From contig JAOWCC010000577.1 of NCBI GenBank assembly GCA_030867875.1, positions 1,876,660 through 1,940,659 of the forward strand: DNA of 64,000 nt, given 5' to 3'. The translations under genes and the position numbers were made by a program. The notes below the pieces were generated by a model. That model had not been told where the DNA came from, searched no databases, and saw nothing but the letters and a program-made list of their open reading frames with translations. Position 1 is the stretch's first letter. Each line of letters begins with the position of its first letter. Of the stretch, positions 1-12,400 are shown piece after piece. The stretch comes from Actinernus sp. WN-2022. Its lineage: Eukaryota; Cnidaria; Anthozoa; Actiniaria; Actinernidae.

Positions 1-341
1 AATCTAGACGTTTGATAAGTGCGATAACGAATTCGCGTCCGAAGTTTTCAGCTCTAGTTTGTAAATTCTCATAAAGATCGTCCGCTAATTCTTTATCTAG
101 TACCTAAAATGCGAGAGTACAAACTTTCCACATGTTTTCTTATAACTGATTGAAATCGAACACTGTAAATTTTCACCTTATTTAGAATGTCGGGGGGAAA
201 ACGCGAACTGATTTAATAGAGAGTTTGACGGGATTTACGTTAGCAGACCCTTGGTTCTCTATCGTAAAAAATAAAGTTAACTTGATAGAATGTTTAAGAC
301 CCAAAAGCACTATGAATCTTATAATTTATTCTCCTTTTCAG

Positions 342-472
342 TGGCTCCTTGTATCAAAGCTATTTGTCCAAATGAGGGCTGGACAACAGGTGGAACTAAC
401 GTCGTAGTCATCGGAGAAAACTTTTTTGATGGTCTGCAAGTCGTGTTTGGTACCTTGATCGTTTGGAGCGAG
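342..472 (+). CDS. EBF: EBF exon: first half of IPT/TIG domain
   Basis: The acceptor follows CTCCTTTTCAG and the donor is GAG|GTACGT. The exon enters in phase 1 and leaves in phase 0. It encodes [16 protein letters not shown] and then the strand-turn segment ending FGTLIVWSE, near identical to the start of the EBF immunoglobulin-like IPT/TIG fold. The first two bases complete a codon begun in an upstream exon outside the window. Confidence 0.95.
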
Positions 473-3400
473 GTACGTTCGTGCTTTCAATCTCTGTTTG
501 TCTAACTGATGATATATTTTTCTGCTTCTCGCTCTATTAAATAAACAAGCTTAAAGGACGGTCTCAAGTAGACACAAGTCAATGCAAGTTTCGAAATCAA
601 CTTGCGCTTACACTTGCGTACAAAACGGAAACCTGCATTGACTTACGTCTACTTGCGAGTCCGTTTGGCCAGGGTTTAACACATCAGTGCTCTGATTGGT
701 AATTAGCCATGTGTTATTAGAGTACAGATGTACAGATGACGTCACACTGTGTGCTCTGATTGGTTGATAGCCATATGTTATTAGAGTACAGATGACGTCA
801 CACTGTGTGCTGTGATTGGTCATTAGCCATGTGTTATTAGAGTACAGATGTACAGATGACGTCACACTGTGTGCTCTGATTGGTTGATAGCCATGTTATT
901 AGAGTACAGATGACGTCACACTGTGTGCTGTGATTGGTCATTAGCCATGTGTTATTAGAGTACAAATGCACAGATGACGTCATGTTTTACACGAAAACAT
1001 TTCCTCGCCTAATCTTAGCGTATAGTGTATAAATCCCAGACGTTGTTTTGCCGTGGGTATGTCCTCTTATAGATGATGTTAAAACGTGACAAGGACAAAC
1101 ACGCAGTCGAGTGACGTGCTGTTGTCATCACGTTGTGATCTCATCTGTGCACCTATAAGAGGACAGACCCAAAATGTATTTTTGTATTATAAAGTTGTGA
1201 TAAGGTGAACTTTCTCATAAATGCACGATAAACGAAATTTAATTAAAGCCTTTTTATTTTCAGTTTATCACATCTCATGCGATACGTGTCCTGGCACCGC
1301 CCCGCCCTTTAACAGGCTCAGTAAATGTAACCCTCATGTACAGGAACAAGCAATATTGCAAAGCAAATCCGGGCAAGTTTGGTTACCTTGGTAAGTGCTT
1401 CGTGCAGAAATAGAGCATGTCAATACAGCATTTTAACTAGCACTATTTTTAGTAAAATGCTAAACCGCAATTTCAGATTCAGGACTCATTCGTTTTACTT
1501 GCATCAGCTGCCATGTTAGTGCAATGTTTATAGCTCACCTTACCCAGTAGCCTCGTCTCTGTGTTATAGTTTATTTATGACTCATTCGTTTTACTTGCAT
1601 CAGCTGCCATGTTAGTGCAATGTTTATAGCTCACTTTACCCAATCGTCTTGTTTCTGTGGAACGAGGGAAAATATTCGGTAATTAAGGTCTAACGAGGCA
1701 TACATTTTCTAATACAACGCCAAGTGAAGCCTAGCCTGCTATGCAGACGTATTTTTTCACTCATAAATTCGAAGAAAAAAAGGAACGTCTGCTTACCCGA
1801 GCGCTTAATTAGTTTCCAATATGCACACCTCATTTTGTTATGGACCAATCAGATGTTACCTTCCATATCCTGGAAAGTGACGTAATGTTGCATTTAAAAG
1901 GATTCAGTCAATACATTTGCCATTGTCCAATCATAGGAGAGTGTTCACTGGCGCGCCAATTCACTAAAATTCTAACAACTGCTTTGATTGGGCAGAAAAA
2001 TAAAACAACGTGCTGATGTCGTGCTTGCATATTGGAAGCTAATTAAGCGCTCGGGTAAGCAGACGTTACTTTTTTCTTCGAATTTATGAGAGTGAAAAAA
2101 TACGTCTGCATAGCAGGCTAAGTGAAGCCATGCAAACTTCATTTGCACGTACGAGGCAACGCTTATGAACGCGGGGGTCTTGGGAAGCTCACGTTAGCTA
2201 CCGCGTATTTCTGTATTTTGAAGTGTATTGATCCAATCAAATTCCAGAGAGTTAATAGAGAACGCATTTCGGGTGGTTAATAGAGAGCGCATTTCGGGTA
2301 GTAATAGACAGTTGGGGCGAGTTAATAGAGAACGCATTTCGGGTGGTTAATAGAGAGCGCATTTCGGGTAGTAATGGACTGTTCGGGTGAGTTAATAGAG
2401 AACTCATTTCGGGTAGTAATAGACAGTTCGGGCGGGTTAATAGAGAACTCATTTCGGGTAGTAATAGACAGTTCGGGCGGGTTAATAGAGAATGCATTTC
2501 GGGTGAGTTAATAGAGAACGCATTTCGGGTGAGTTAATAGAGAGCGCATTTCGGGTGGTTAATAGAGAGCGCATTTCGGGTAGTAATAGACAGTTGGGAC
2601 GAGTTAATAGAGAATGCATTTCGGGTGAGTTAATAGAGAACGCATTTCGGGTAGTAATAGACAGTTGGGGCGAGTTAATAGAGAACGCATTTCGGGTAGT
2701 AATGGACAGTTCGGGTGAGTTAATAGAGAACTCGTTTCGGGTGGTTAATAGAGAATGCATTTCGGGTAGTAATAGACAGTTCGGGCGGGTTAATAGAGAA
2801 TGCATTTCGGGTGAGTTAATAGAGAACGCATTTCGGGTGGTTAATAGAGAGCGCATTTCGGGTAGTAATGGACAGTTCGGGTGAGTTAATAGAGAACTCA
2901 TTTCGGGTGGTTAATAGAGAACTCATTTCGGGTAGTAATAGACAGTTCGGGCGGGTTAATAGAGAATGCATTTCGGGTGAGTTAATAGAGAACGCATTTT
3001 GGGTGAGTTAATAGAGAACGCATTTCGGGTGGTTAATAGAGAGCGCATTTCGGGTAGTAATAGACAGTTGGGACGAGTTAATAGAGAATGCATTTCGGGT
3101 GAGTTAATAGAGGGCGAGTTAATAGAGAACGCATTTCGGGTGGTTAATAGAGAGCGCATTTCGGGTGGTTAATAGAGAACGCATTTCGGGTAGTAATGGA
3201 CAGTTCGGGCGGGTTAATAGAGAACGCATTTTGGGTAGTAATGGACAGTTCAGGCGAGTTAATAGAGAACGCATTTCGGGTAGTAATGGACAGTTCGGCC
3301 GGGTTAATAGAGAACGTATTTCGGGTAGTAATATTTGTACGGGCTTCGTGCTCATGTAGCTAGCGATTAGCGGACACAGTAAGTAGGTTGGGTAAACTTA

Positions 3401-6400
3401 GGCGCGACATTCCTTACTCTATTGTGCATATTTCTAACCCAATTTACCTGAGCGACAGATTGTTTTGGAAACGACTCCCGTAAGAAAGGTTACCTAATTA
3501 ATTTATTCATAAATGATTGTATTATTTTTATATAAAGTAATAGCATGGCATGAGGTTGATTAGTGATTAAATGTACCCGAAAACCGAGGGAGATTTTGTT
3601 TAAGTCCCGAGGCCGAGGGACTTACTAAACCTCCCGAGGCTTGAAGGGACATTTAATCACTAATCAACCGAAATGCCATGCTATCAGTTTGTAATATTAC
3701 GGTTTCCGAGGAAGTAGGAGAGTAAAACAAGAACGCTTTTGGCAGAGTCAATAAGTTCAAAATGAATAAATTAGATATGTTGGGTTGCTATGAATACCGA
3801 ATCCGTTAATTGTTCACTTCATCTATTCGTTAGGTATTATACGGTTGACTAAATATTCAGTGCATGCAAGGATTTTAATTACGTCACGTTTATGGTTTTA
3901 AGTATCCCACATGGAAGAAGCGGGCTTGAGAAATGAAGAGAATAATGCGCAGATTGAAATAGGTCATCCCACATGGATTACATTGAAGGTTATGATGAAG
4001 ATGGGTCAGTGTGGATTACATTTTTTTACCCGGGATCGCAGGGCTAGTCATGCCAGAGGGCAGCATAGACATTAGGTATGGTTAGTTACTAATCATACCT
4101 ATAATGCATAGACATTAGGTATGGTCAGTTACTAATCATACCTATAATGCATAGACATTACGTATGGTTAGTTACTAATCATACCTATAATGCATAGACA
4201 TTACGTATGGTTAGTTAATAATCATACCTATAATGCATAGACATTCGGTATGGTTAGTTACTAATCATACCTATAATGCATAGACATTACGTATGGTTAG
4301 TTACTAATCATACCTATAATGCATAGACATTACGTATGGTTAGTTAATAATCATACCTATAATGCATAGACATTACGTATGGTTAGTTACTAATCATACC
4401 TATAATGCATAGACATTACGTATGGTTAGTTACTAATCGTACCTATAATGCATAGACATTACGTATGGTTAGTTACTAATCGTACCTATAATGCATAGAC
4501 ATTAGGTATGGTTAGTTACTAATCGTACCTATAATGCATAGACATTAGGTATGGTTAGTTACTAATCATACCTATAATGCATAGACATTAGGTATGGTTA
4601 GTTACTAATCATACCTATAATGCATAGACATTAGTTATGGTTAGTTACTAATCATACCTATAATGCATAAACATTAGGTATGATTAGTTACTAATCGTAC
4701 CTAATGTTTATGCATGAGGTTCGATAAATAGCAGTGATCAGGGCATTTAGAGAACAATGAAAACCGAGGGAACCGTGATATTACTATGATTATCTTTCGG
4801 GATTATTATTATTATTATTATTATTTATTTTACGCTTTTTCATTTCAGCCTTATGCGAGCCAACGATTGATCACGGATTCCAGCGACTCGCAAAGCTAAT
4901 TCCACGCCACCCAGGAGACCCTGAGAGAATACCAAAGGTAAAATAATATCCCCGAAATTCTTTAATGTTGATGTTGGCGTTATTCTAGTGTAGTTGCCAA
5001 TAATTGCTCTGACGTTTTCAAGGTTTTATAAAGAGTCTTTGTCATTGCGCGGTGATAGTAATTTTGCAAGGGTAGGACGAATTGATTGATATAATAAGGC
5101 CATAAATTTTTTTCCTCCGAAAAATACACTATTAAAATCAGGGCCATTATTTTTTTTAAATAAAAATACACTATTAAAATCAGGTCCATTAATTCTTTGC
5201 CATAAAAATACACTATTAAAATCATGGTGGGACACAAGTCGTGTCCGATAGCCTGGAACTAGTAAGTTTTCATGTCTGGCTAGTAGATAAGTTTGATAAC
5301 TTGACCAATGGACACTAAAAGAGCCAAAGGAGGCTTCTTAGTAAAATGAGGTATTCGGGCAATCTTCAATGTTATTTTTCTTCTAACCCTGATTAATAAC
5401 AAGTCGGTAACTAATGCACTTTTTGGTGGAAATAGCTTTATATATAAATTATTTCAGCATATTGTTTTTATAATTATTTTGCCATTTTTCCGGTTTTACC
5501 ACATCTGTATTTCGATCTCCCATCATATCTGCTTTCATAGATGTTTACTCGTGTTTTAAAGACTTTTTTCCCATTCAGGAAATCGTTCTAAAAAGGGCAG
5601 CTGATCTAGCTGAAGCACTCTATCAGATGCCGCGTACCCCATCTCAAATGCATCCCTCACAGTTCTCTCCCACGGGGCTCTCTACACCCAAATCTCCCGC
5701 CCTTATGGGGGGCCAACACTACGTGACAATGCTACCGGATGGCATGACGAATGGCGTGACGTTTGGCCCCGCTCTCGCGTCTGACAACCAAACACCTATT
5801 GCTTATGCGGCTGGTGATAATGCAAATATCCACAGCCCTTTATCCAGGACTTCCAGCCACACAGATGTCAACAACAACGAAGTAGGCGTCCGCACCGCTT
5901 CCGGTGTTGTGACAACTCGCCTTGTTACGAATGTCACGCCTCTTGGTGGCGTTACCAGTCTTGCAGTACAAGATAATTCCCATAATGTTGGTGGGGCACA
6001 TAACAGCTCGGCGACTCCCAACTCCAGTCAGCCAGGGGTAGCTATGACGACTATTGCTAACAGCTTGAATGGGTATCATAGCAACGGATCTATTACTCTC
6101 CATAATATGGCAGTACCAGCATCGCCAGGATTCTTCAGTGGAGCTACATGTAAGTACAACCTTCGCCAATTAAGTACAGATCGCCCGACAAAATAAAGCT
6201 ATTCAGAACACTGAACGAATATGCGGGTATTTTTTATGACTTCGCTTGTCCCCCCTCCCCCTTTACAATGTTGGGATAGAAAGGCAACATTTCGGTGAAC
6301 ACGCACACACTCTATCGTCTGTCTTCTTCTGATGATAAAAATTAGCCAATCAGAGAGCAAGGAAATTGATATGACCGTAGTATCCCGGCATGCATTGCGA

Positions 6401-9400
6401 TGAAGATATATTATCATTCGATGCGTGACGTAATCAATTGTCTTGTAATGGCGGCTGCGATGTTTCGTCCTGTCCGTGAAGCGTAAGAGCAATCAGCTTA
6501 ACTTTTGAATAATACGTCCTTGTTATACGACCACTGCATCTCACAAGAGGATTGTTATTTCAGTAGTTGGCTTTAGGTGTATAGAGCTTCTTTATGGGCA
6601 AGTTCATGTGGGTTTAGCGGCTTCTCGGCTGGTTTGTTTGGCGACTGGCGTATTTTCCCGCCGATACAGAAGCTCGTTTGAATTTAGCGCATTGGTTTTG
6701 ATGGAAGGAGGAAAGCCGAACAAAAACCCTCGGAGCAAGGGCGAGATACCAACAAACTCAACTCACACATGGCGCCGCGAACGGGAATCGAACCTAGGCC
6801 ACAGAGGTGAGAGGCGAAGCGCTCAACCACTGCGTCACCTCGGCTCCCTTAAATACATTGGCGAGGGCCGGAAGGGAATCTGACGATTTTACAATTTTCA
6901 TAGCACATAATAGCAAAAACATTCCATGAACGCAATATATGACAATATATTATATCTACAAAAGGTTGAAGTGTCTATAAGCCCTGGCCAGTTATCTTTG
7001 ATTTAAAGGAAACTCAACCCTAAAATCAACCCAACGTCTTTACAAAGATGTATTCGAAAGAAATAAGTTCTGCTATTTTATTTTTCTGTGTTGCGCGTCT
7101 ATGAGGAGAAAATTAGTCTCCAAGTTCGATTTTCCGCTGAAAAATCTATATTGTGTGGCGGCTCAATTCAGTGCAAATTTCCTCATAACGTAGGTCACAC
7201 ATACCAAGGAAAAACGATGACACCTCTAGCACAAAGAAAACACAATGGTCCGCAATTAGAAGCCATTAGTCCCGCTATTCAATGTCGGGGACAGCATGGA
7301 AAAACTAATTTATTCCCCCGTATCTGACGTCACAAATTACAAGACTTGAGCCGTCTGTACATAGCGGACGTTGTGAGGAAGGTTTTCGGATTTTCTCTTG
7401 CTAGACGCGCAACACAGAAAAATTAAATAGCAGAACCTATTTATTTCGAATACATGTTTGTATAGACATTGGGTTGATTTTAGGGTTGAGTTCCCTTTTA
7501 AGTAATGGTCCAGATAAGAACTGTAGTGCTCCAAGGAATGTTACAGTGAAACCGGCAGAGACTTCATGTTATTTCCACACCACGATTCATTGCAAACCTA
7601 ACCCCCAAATAAAAACTAACCATTTTCGATTCCAAATCATTTTAGAACGACTCTAAATACACCTGAACTATAATGGAGAATTTTGTCTGAGAATTGTGGT
7701 GTGCATAACATGAAGTCTTATTATACCCGTCAAACCAGCTCAAGCCAGAGAGTCCCCTAGGTTCTATTATTGACTTTCTTACTTGAAATTTGATTTTATT
7801 ATTCGTTTCGAACTTTCATTATCGGTAACGAAGATTCCAATATTCAAAACAAAACGAAATTGAAAAATCGCTATTACATACCCCTTCAAGCAGAATCCTT
7901 CTCTGTACTTCGGTGCCATATACATTGGGCTTGTGCAGCTTCCATATTTCTATACATTGTAATACACCATCCTACTTGGATCACTTCCACCGAAGGAAAA
8001 TGGAGTCACAGTTCCATGCTGTTGAAAGTGGTGAAACTAATAGACAACAGCTGGTGAAACTAATAGACAACATCCATGTTTAGTAAATGGTCATTTATTC
8101 TCCCCGAAAGAGATAATTTGTGGTGTCCCTCAGTTCGATCCTAGGACCCTTGTTATTTCTACTTTATATCAAAGATTTATCAAATATATGGACAAGCTTA
8201 CATCGAATATTAATTCTGACTTGGATAACATATGTGACTGGCTTGTAGTGAATAAGCTCCAGTATCACCCCTCCAAAACCAAACTAATGATAATTGGATC
8301 GACCTATAACTTAAATAATAAAACCAAAAGCCAGCCAAACAATATCTCCATAGACAACAAGGTATCGCGAGTAAACTCACATACCTGCCTAGGGTTTGAA
8401 ATCGATGAAAATCTTAGTTTTGAAAATCAAATAAATAAGATATGTAAAAAGGCAAGTGCTGGTATAGGTGCCATAAAGCGCATAAAGCCATTTGTCCCCA
8501 CCGATTCACTCGAAGTAATTTATAAATCACTTGTACAACCTTACTTCGACTATTGTTCCCCATTATGGGATACTTGCGGCAAGACTCTAAAAGACAAATT
8601 GCAAAGAGTTCAATCTCGAGCCGCTAGGGTGGTTACAGGCACGAATTACGACACAAGATCCGTTGATATACTTGCTAAATTAGAATGGAAAACCCCCCAA
8701 GCCAGACGTAAACAAATGAAATCTATATTAATCTATAAAATCTTAAATGAACAATCCGCACCATATTTGAGAAACTATTTTATTAAAACAAGTGACTGCG
8801 ATAAACGCAATCAGCTAAGAAACTCTGAAACTGATCTAGCACTCGAGACCGCGTACAAATTTCCTCAAGCGAAGCTTCAAATACAGTTGTGCTATGCTAT
8901 GGAATAACCTGCCAGATGAGGCTAAAAGAACCAAATCTTTACGGCAATTCAAGGGGAGTGTCTGTTCCTGATACTGAGTTATACTGATAGCAGATTTCTA
9001 CTGATTTTTATCAATATGTTTTTAATCTGTACATATATTTATTGTTACGCCCCACGTGGAAACCAGCTTACTGTTGTAGTGGCTAGCGTAAGGAAATAAA
9101 GACCATTTCAAATCGCGAGATATCAGTCTCTTTGATAAGCCTCTATTGTACAGGTCCACTATTTCCTGTCTGAAAGGTTTAAGAGAGGCCTTCCTGGCTC
9201 GTACACTCTGCCTTATTTGGCTAGAAGGTTCCGTGACGCCATATTTGTTTTGCTGCCCTCCACGAACCCACTAGGGATGGGATGCCTGTGTGATTGTCCA
9301 TATATGGAACTCCTTTTGTTTCGTTAATCCAATCAGCAATCGAATTTTCTATTTACTTTTGTTTTGAATATTGGAATCTTCGTTACCGATAATGAAAGTT

Positions 9401-12400
9401 CGAAACGAATAATAAAATAAAATTTTAAGTAACAAAATTAATGGACCTTAGGGGGTCACGCTTGGGCTGGTTTGACTGTAAAAGGCGTTAATTTTCTATT
9501 ATTATTTCTCGAAATTTCACTCGTTGATACTTATAAATTCAATAGAAACCCATCGAAATAACGCATTTCGTTCGATAATTTTGGAGGTTTGAATTTATTT
9601 TTGACTAAAGTAACTGGTTTAATTTCGAAGAATATCGTATGCGGGCAAAGTTCTCAAATTTGCGATTGAAAAATCTTTTGTTTTCTCCATTTCCGATTGG
9701 CTGGATGGTGGCTTCTGAGTTTTCACAGAAAAAAGGGTAGTATCGTCGTGACCGTTTAACCAACTGCGTTATAAAATTCCCTTAATTTGTTACCCATGTT
9801 CGCTATAAATAATTTGAGACTTAGAAATTATCCTCAGTATAAAAAAATACTGCCTGAATCGGGAATCGAACTCGGGCCGGTTAAGAATCGATGCAATGAC
9901 TTAACCACCACCAACCCTAACCATTAGACCACGAGAGAATTCGCTGATTGCAGTCGTTTTTTTTTTTACCAGATTTATATCAACTTCATTAGCATGTTCG
10001 TAAAATATTCTATTACAGTAGGTAATATATTCTATTACAGTATAATATATACTATAATCGTGGTACGACAACCCTCCGAGCGCGCGAGGTATGATTCCCC
10101 ACGGATTTAAACGGTACACGACGATACTACCGAAAATAGAGCCAATAGCGTTTTTTTTTTTCGAGATGTAGTTTGAATTGTAGACATCTCTTAAAGCACT
10201 TAAGGCATATTCAAGCTAAATCATATCCGAGGGAGGCTCATTGCCGCAGAACAATGGATTCCACTACAGTTCTTAGCCGGATCATTACTTAAAAGTCAAA
10301 CTGGAAAACAAAATTACCGACATAGGAAAAATAATAATTATAGTCTGCCAATTTCGTTTATTAAGGAATCAAATTTTTATATCAGCCCACTTATTAAAAG
10401 ATCATTCTCTAAGATTGTAAGTATCAAATGCCTGACAACTGAAAAACAACTGTATAAATGAAGAAATTCAATGTTATAAATTCGTTGATTTTCAATTAGC
10501 ATAACGTCCCCTAAATGACGTCATTTCAAGGATTTGTAATGCTTTTTATAGCAAAATTACGATCATGTATCGCCCAAAAATAGCTTTAAAACACTTTACT
10601 GCGCCCAAATAAATGATTTCTGGTTAGGGCTTATAGGCATTTTGAGGGTTCTTCCCCCAGAATAGTCTTTCATTCATAGTCAAGAAAGAATGTCCTTTCA
10701 TAGCTAAAGACTCGATTTGGCCGCCATCTTGTAAAAACTAAACGCGCACGGGCACTTGAGATACCAGTCGTCCTCCTCTGCAAAGAGACGGTGTTCCAAG
10801 AATGGCGTAGATTTTGTATTTAGCACTATTATTAAGAGCCTAAAGTTTACAATGATTTTTGAATAGGAAAAAAAAAAAGAGTAAAACAAGAGGATAGTGA
10901 GCCAATAGTTAAACAGTGCTGTAGAGGTCAAAGCTTTCGAGTTGACCCCAACATAAGCATGGTAAAAAAAGGTCTTAAATTTTAAGGGTACAATATTTCG
11001 GCTGGCCACACCAGCCTTCTTCAGGTACAATGAAGAAAATTTACATTGCTTCTTCATAGTTATTTTTTATTTGATAGCCGATTAGATCACTAGTTTGATC
11101 CAACGTACACCAGCAGGATTGTCGTTCACGGTTGCTTGCTTGAACAATTCGTTAAATTTTAAGCCGGTTATGCACAAAAAAATAAAAATTCTTAAAACAT
11201 ACGATATTAGCCACCAACGTGTTTTATGATGAATGAAGCGATATTTTCATAAATGCTTTTGTGTTGTTTATTTGTGTTGTTTATTGACAAAATTCAGACT
11301 TTCTATATACAATATTGCGTTTTTAGAGATAATGAACAGTTATAAGAAACTTATTACAAATGGGTAAATGACGTCATTGTGACGTCACAATAGTATTCAA
11401 ATATTGAATTATCAGGTTATATTCATTTTACGATTGTACACCCACCTACCAAAATTCAATTGTCTGCGTTGAAAACTTCAAAATATAGAACTCGTGCCGT
11501 TTTTATGGTCGTTTGTGCAAGTTCGTTTTGGTTATTGTATGTGTAGAAAATGTTGGTATCATCAGCAAAGATTCTGAAAGAAAATTTAGCTGAGCAATTT
11601 TGGCAAATCGTTATGTAAAGTAGAAAAAGAAGTGGTCCAAGGTTAAATCATGGGGGACCCCACATACGATATTCTTCATGTGCGATTCGGCATCGCCAAT
11701 TCGCACATACGGTTTCCGATTGTATAAATAGCTAGTGAACCATTTCTGTAGAATGCCTCTGATGCCATACTTGTTTAAATTAGCTAGTAAAATGTTGTGA
11801 TTAACAGTACCAAAGGCCTTTAAAGAAACGAGAAATATACCACAGTTAGTTTACTATCTAAAGCTTTCTTTAGATTGTCGGTAATCTCAAGGATAGCTTA
11901 TAAGTACCCTTTTGTAAAGCCAAATTGAAACAACATATGTTTATTTAAGAAGGAAATCAGTTGGTTATAAACTAGTCTTTCTAAAACTTTGCTGAAGGGA
12001 GAAAGTATAGCAATAGATCTAGTTGCTATGGTCCATTTGGAACGTCATGCGGGACGGTTGTGTTTTAAGAGACCTCACGGTCGTTTTCACTTTGATCTTA
12101 ATTTTGAAGTCTTTACAAACTCGAACGGATGAGAAAACAGAGCTAAGTGCCTCGTCTGATCCTCTGAGCAAGTTTTACGCAGGAAAATGCGCTTCAACTC
12201 CCAGTTATGAAGTATATTCTGCTCACCCTAAGAATCGGACCAAGAACAAGATGGCGCCGATCTCAAGGTCGAAATAGTTCGCTACTCTACTGACTCATGC
12301 AAAGTTTGCTTTAATGGCAGAACTTGTGCCTGCTGGTTTGTGGTGACATTCTATCGAACCCTGGACCAACTACAGCAGCCTTCGATACCCGCTTAAAACC

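Larger units (their letters stand above)
1391..4848 (+). other. EBF intron filled with repeats
   Basis: This 3.46-kb intron contains a direct duplication (about 1482-1546 and 1579-1641, sharing CATCAGCTGCCATGTTAG), a MITE at 1732-2120, a composite minisatellite at 2243-3335, a short fold-back at 3538-3686 (arms GATTAGTGATTAAATGT and its complement), a 43-bp tandem array at about 4064-4710 and an ATT microsatellite at about 4803-4837 just before the next acceptor. No exon was found between the two phase-compatible EBF exons. Confidence 0.7.

Noticed and set aside
2252..3359. Open frames on both strands across the EBF intron minisatellite
   Set aside because: They consist only of the short tandem unit, overlap each other on opposite strands, and lie within an intron of a well supported gene.
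9861..9932. Functional tRNA gene
   Set aside because: A and B boxes are present but the acceptor stem does not pair and the anticodon arm is not convincing.
10704..11057. 117-codon minus-strand frame
   Set aside because: It overlaps the Penelope-like terminal repeat and shows no recognisable domain; low-complexity Phe/Ser/Lys composition.
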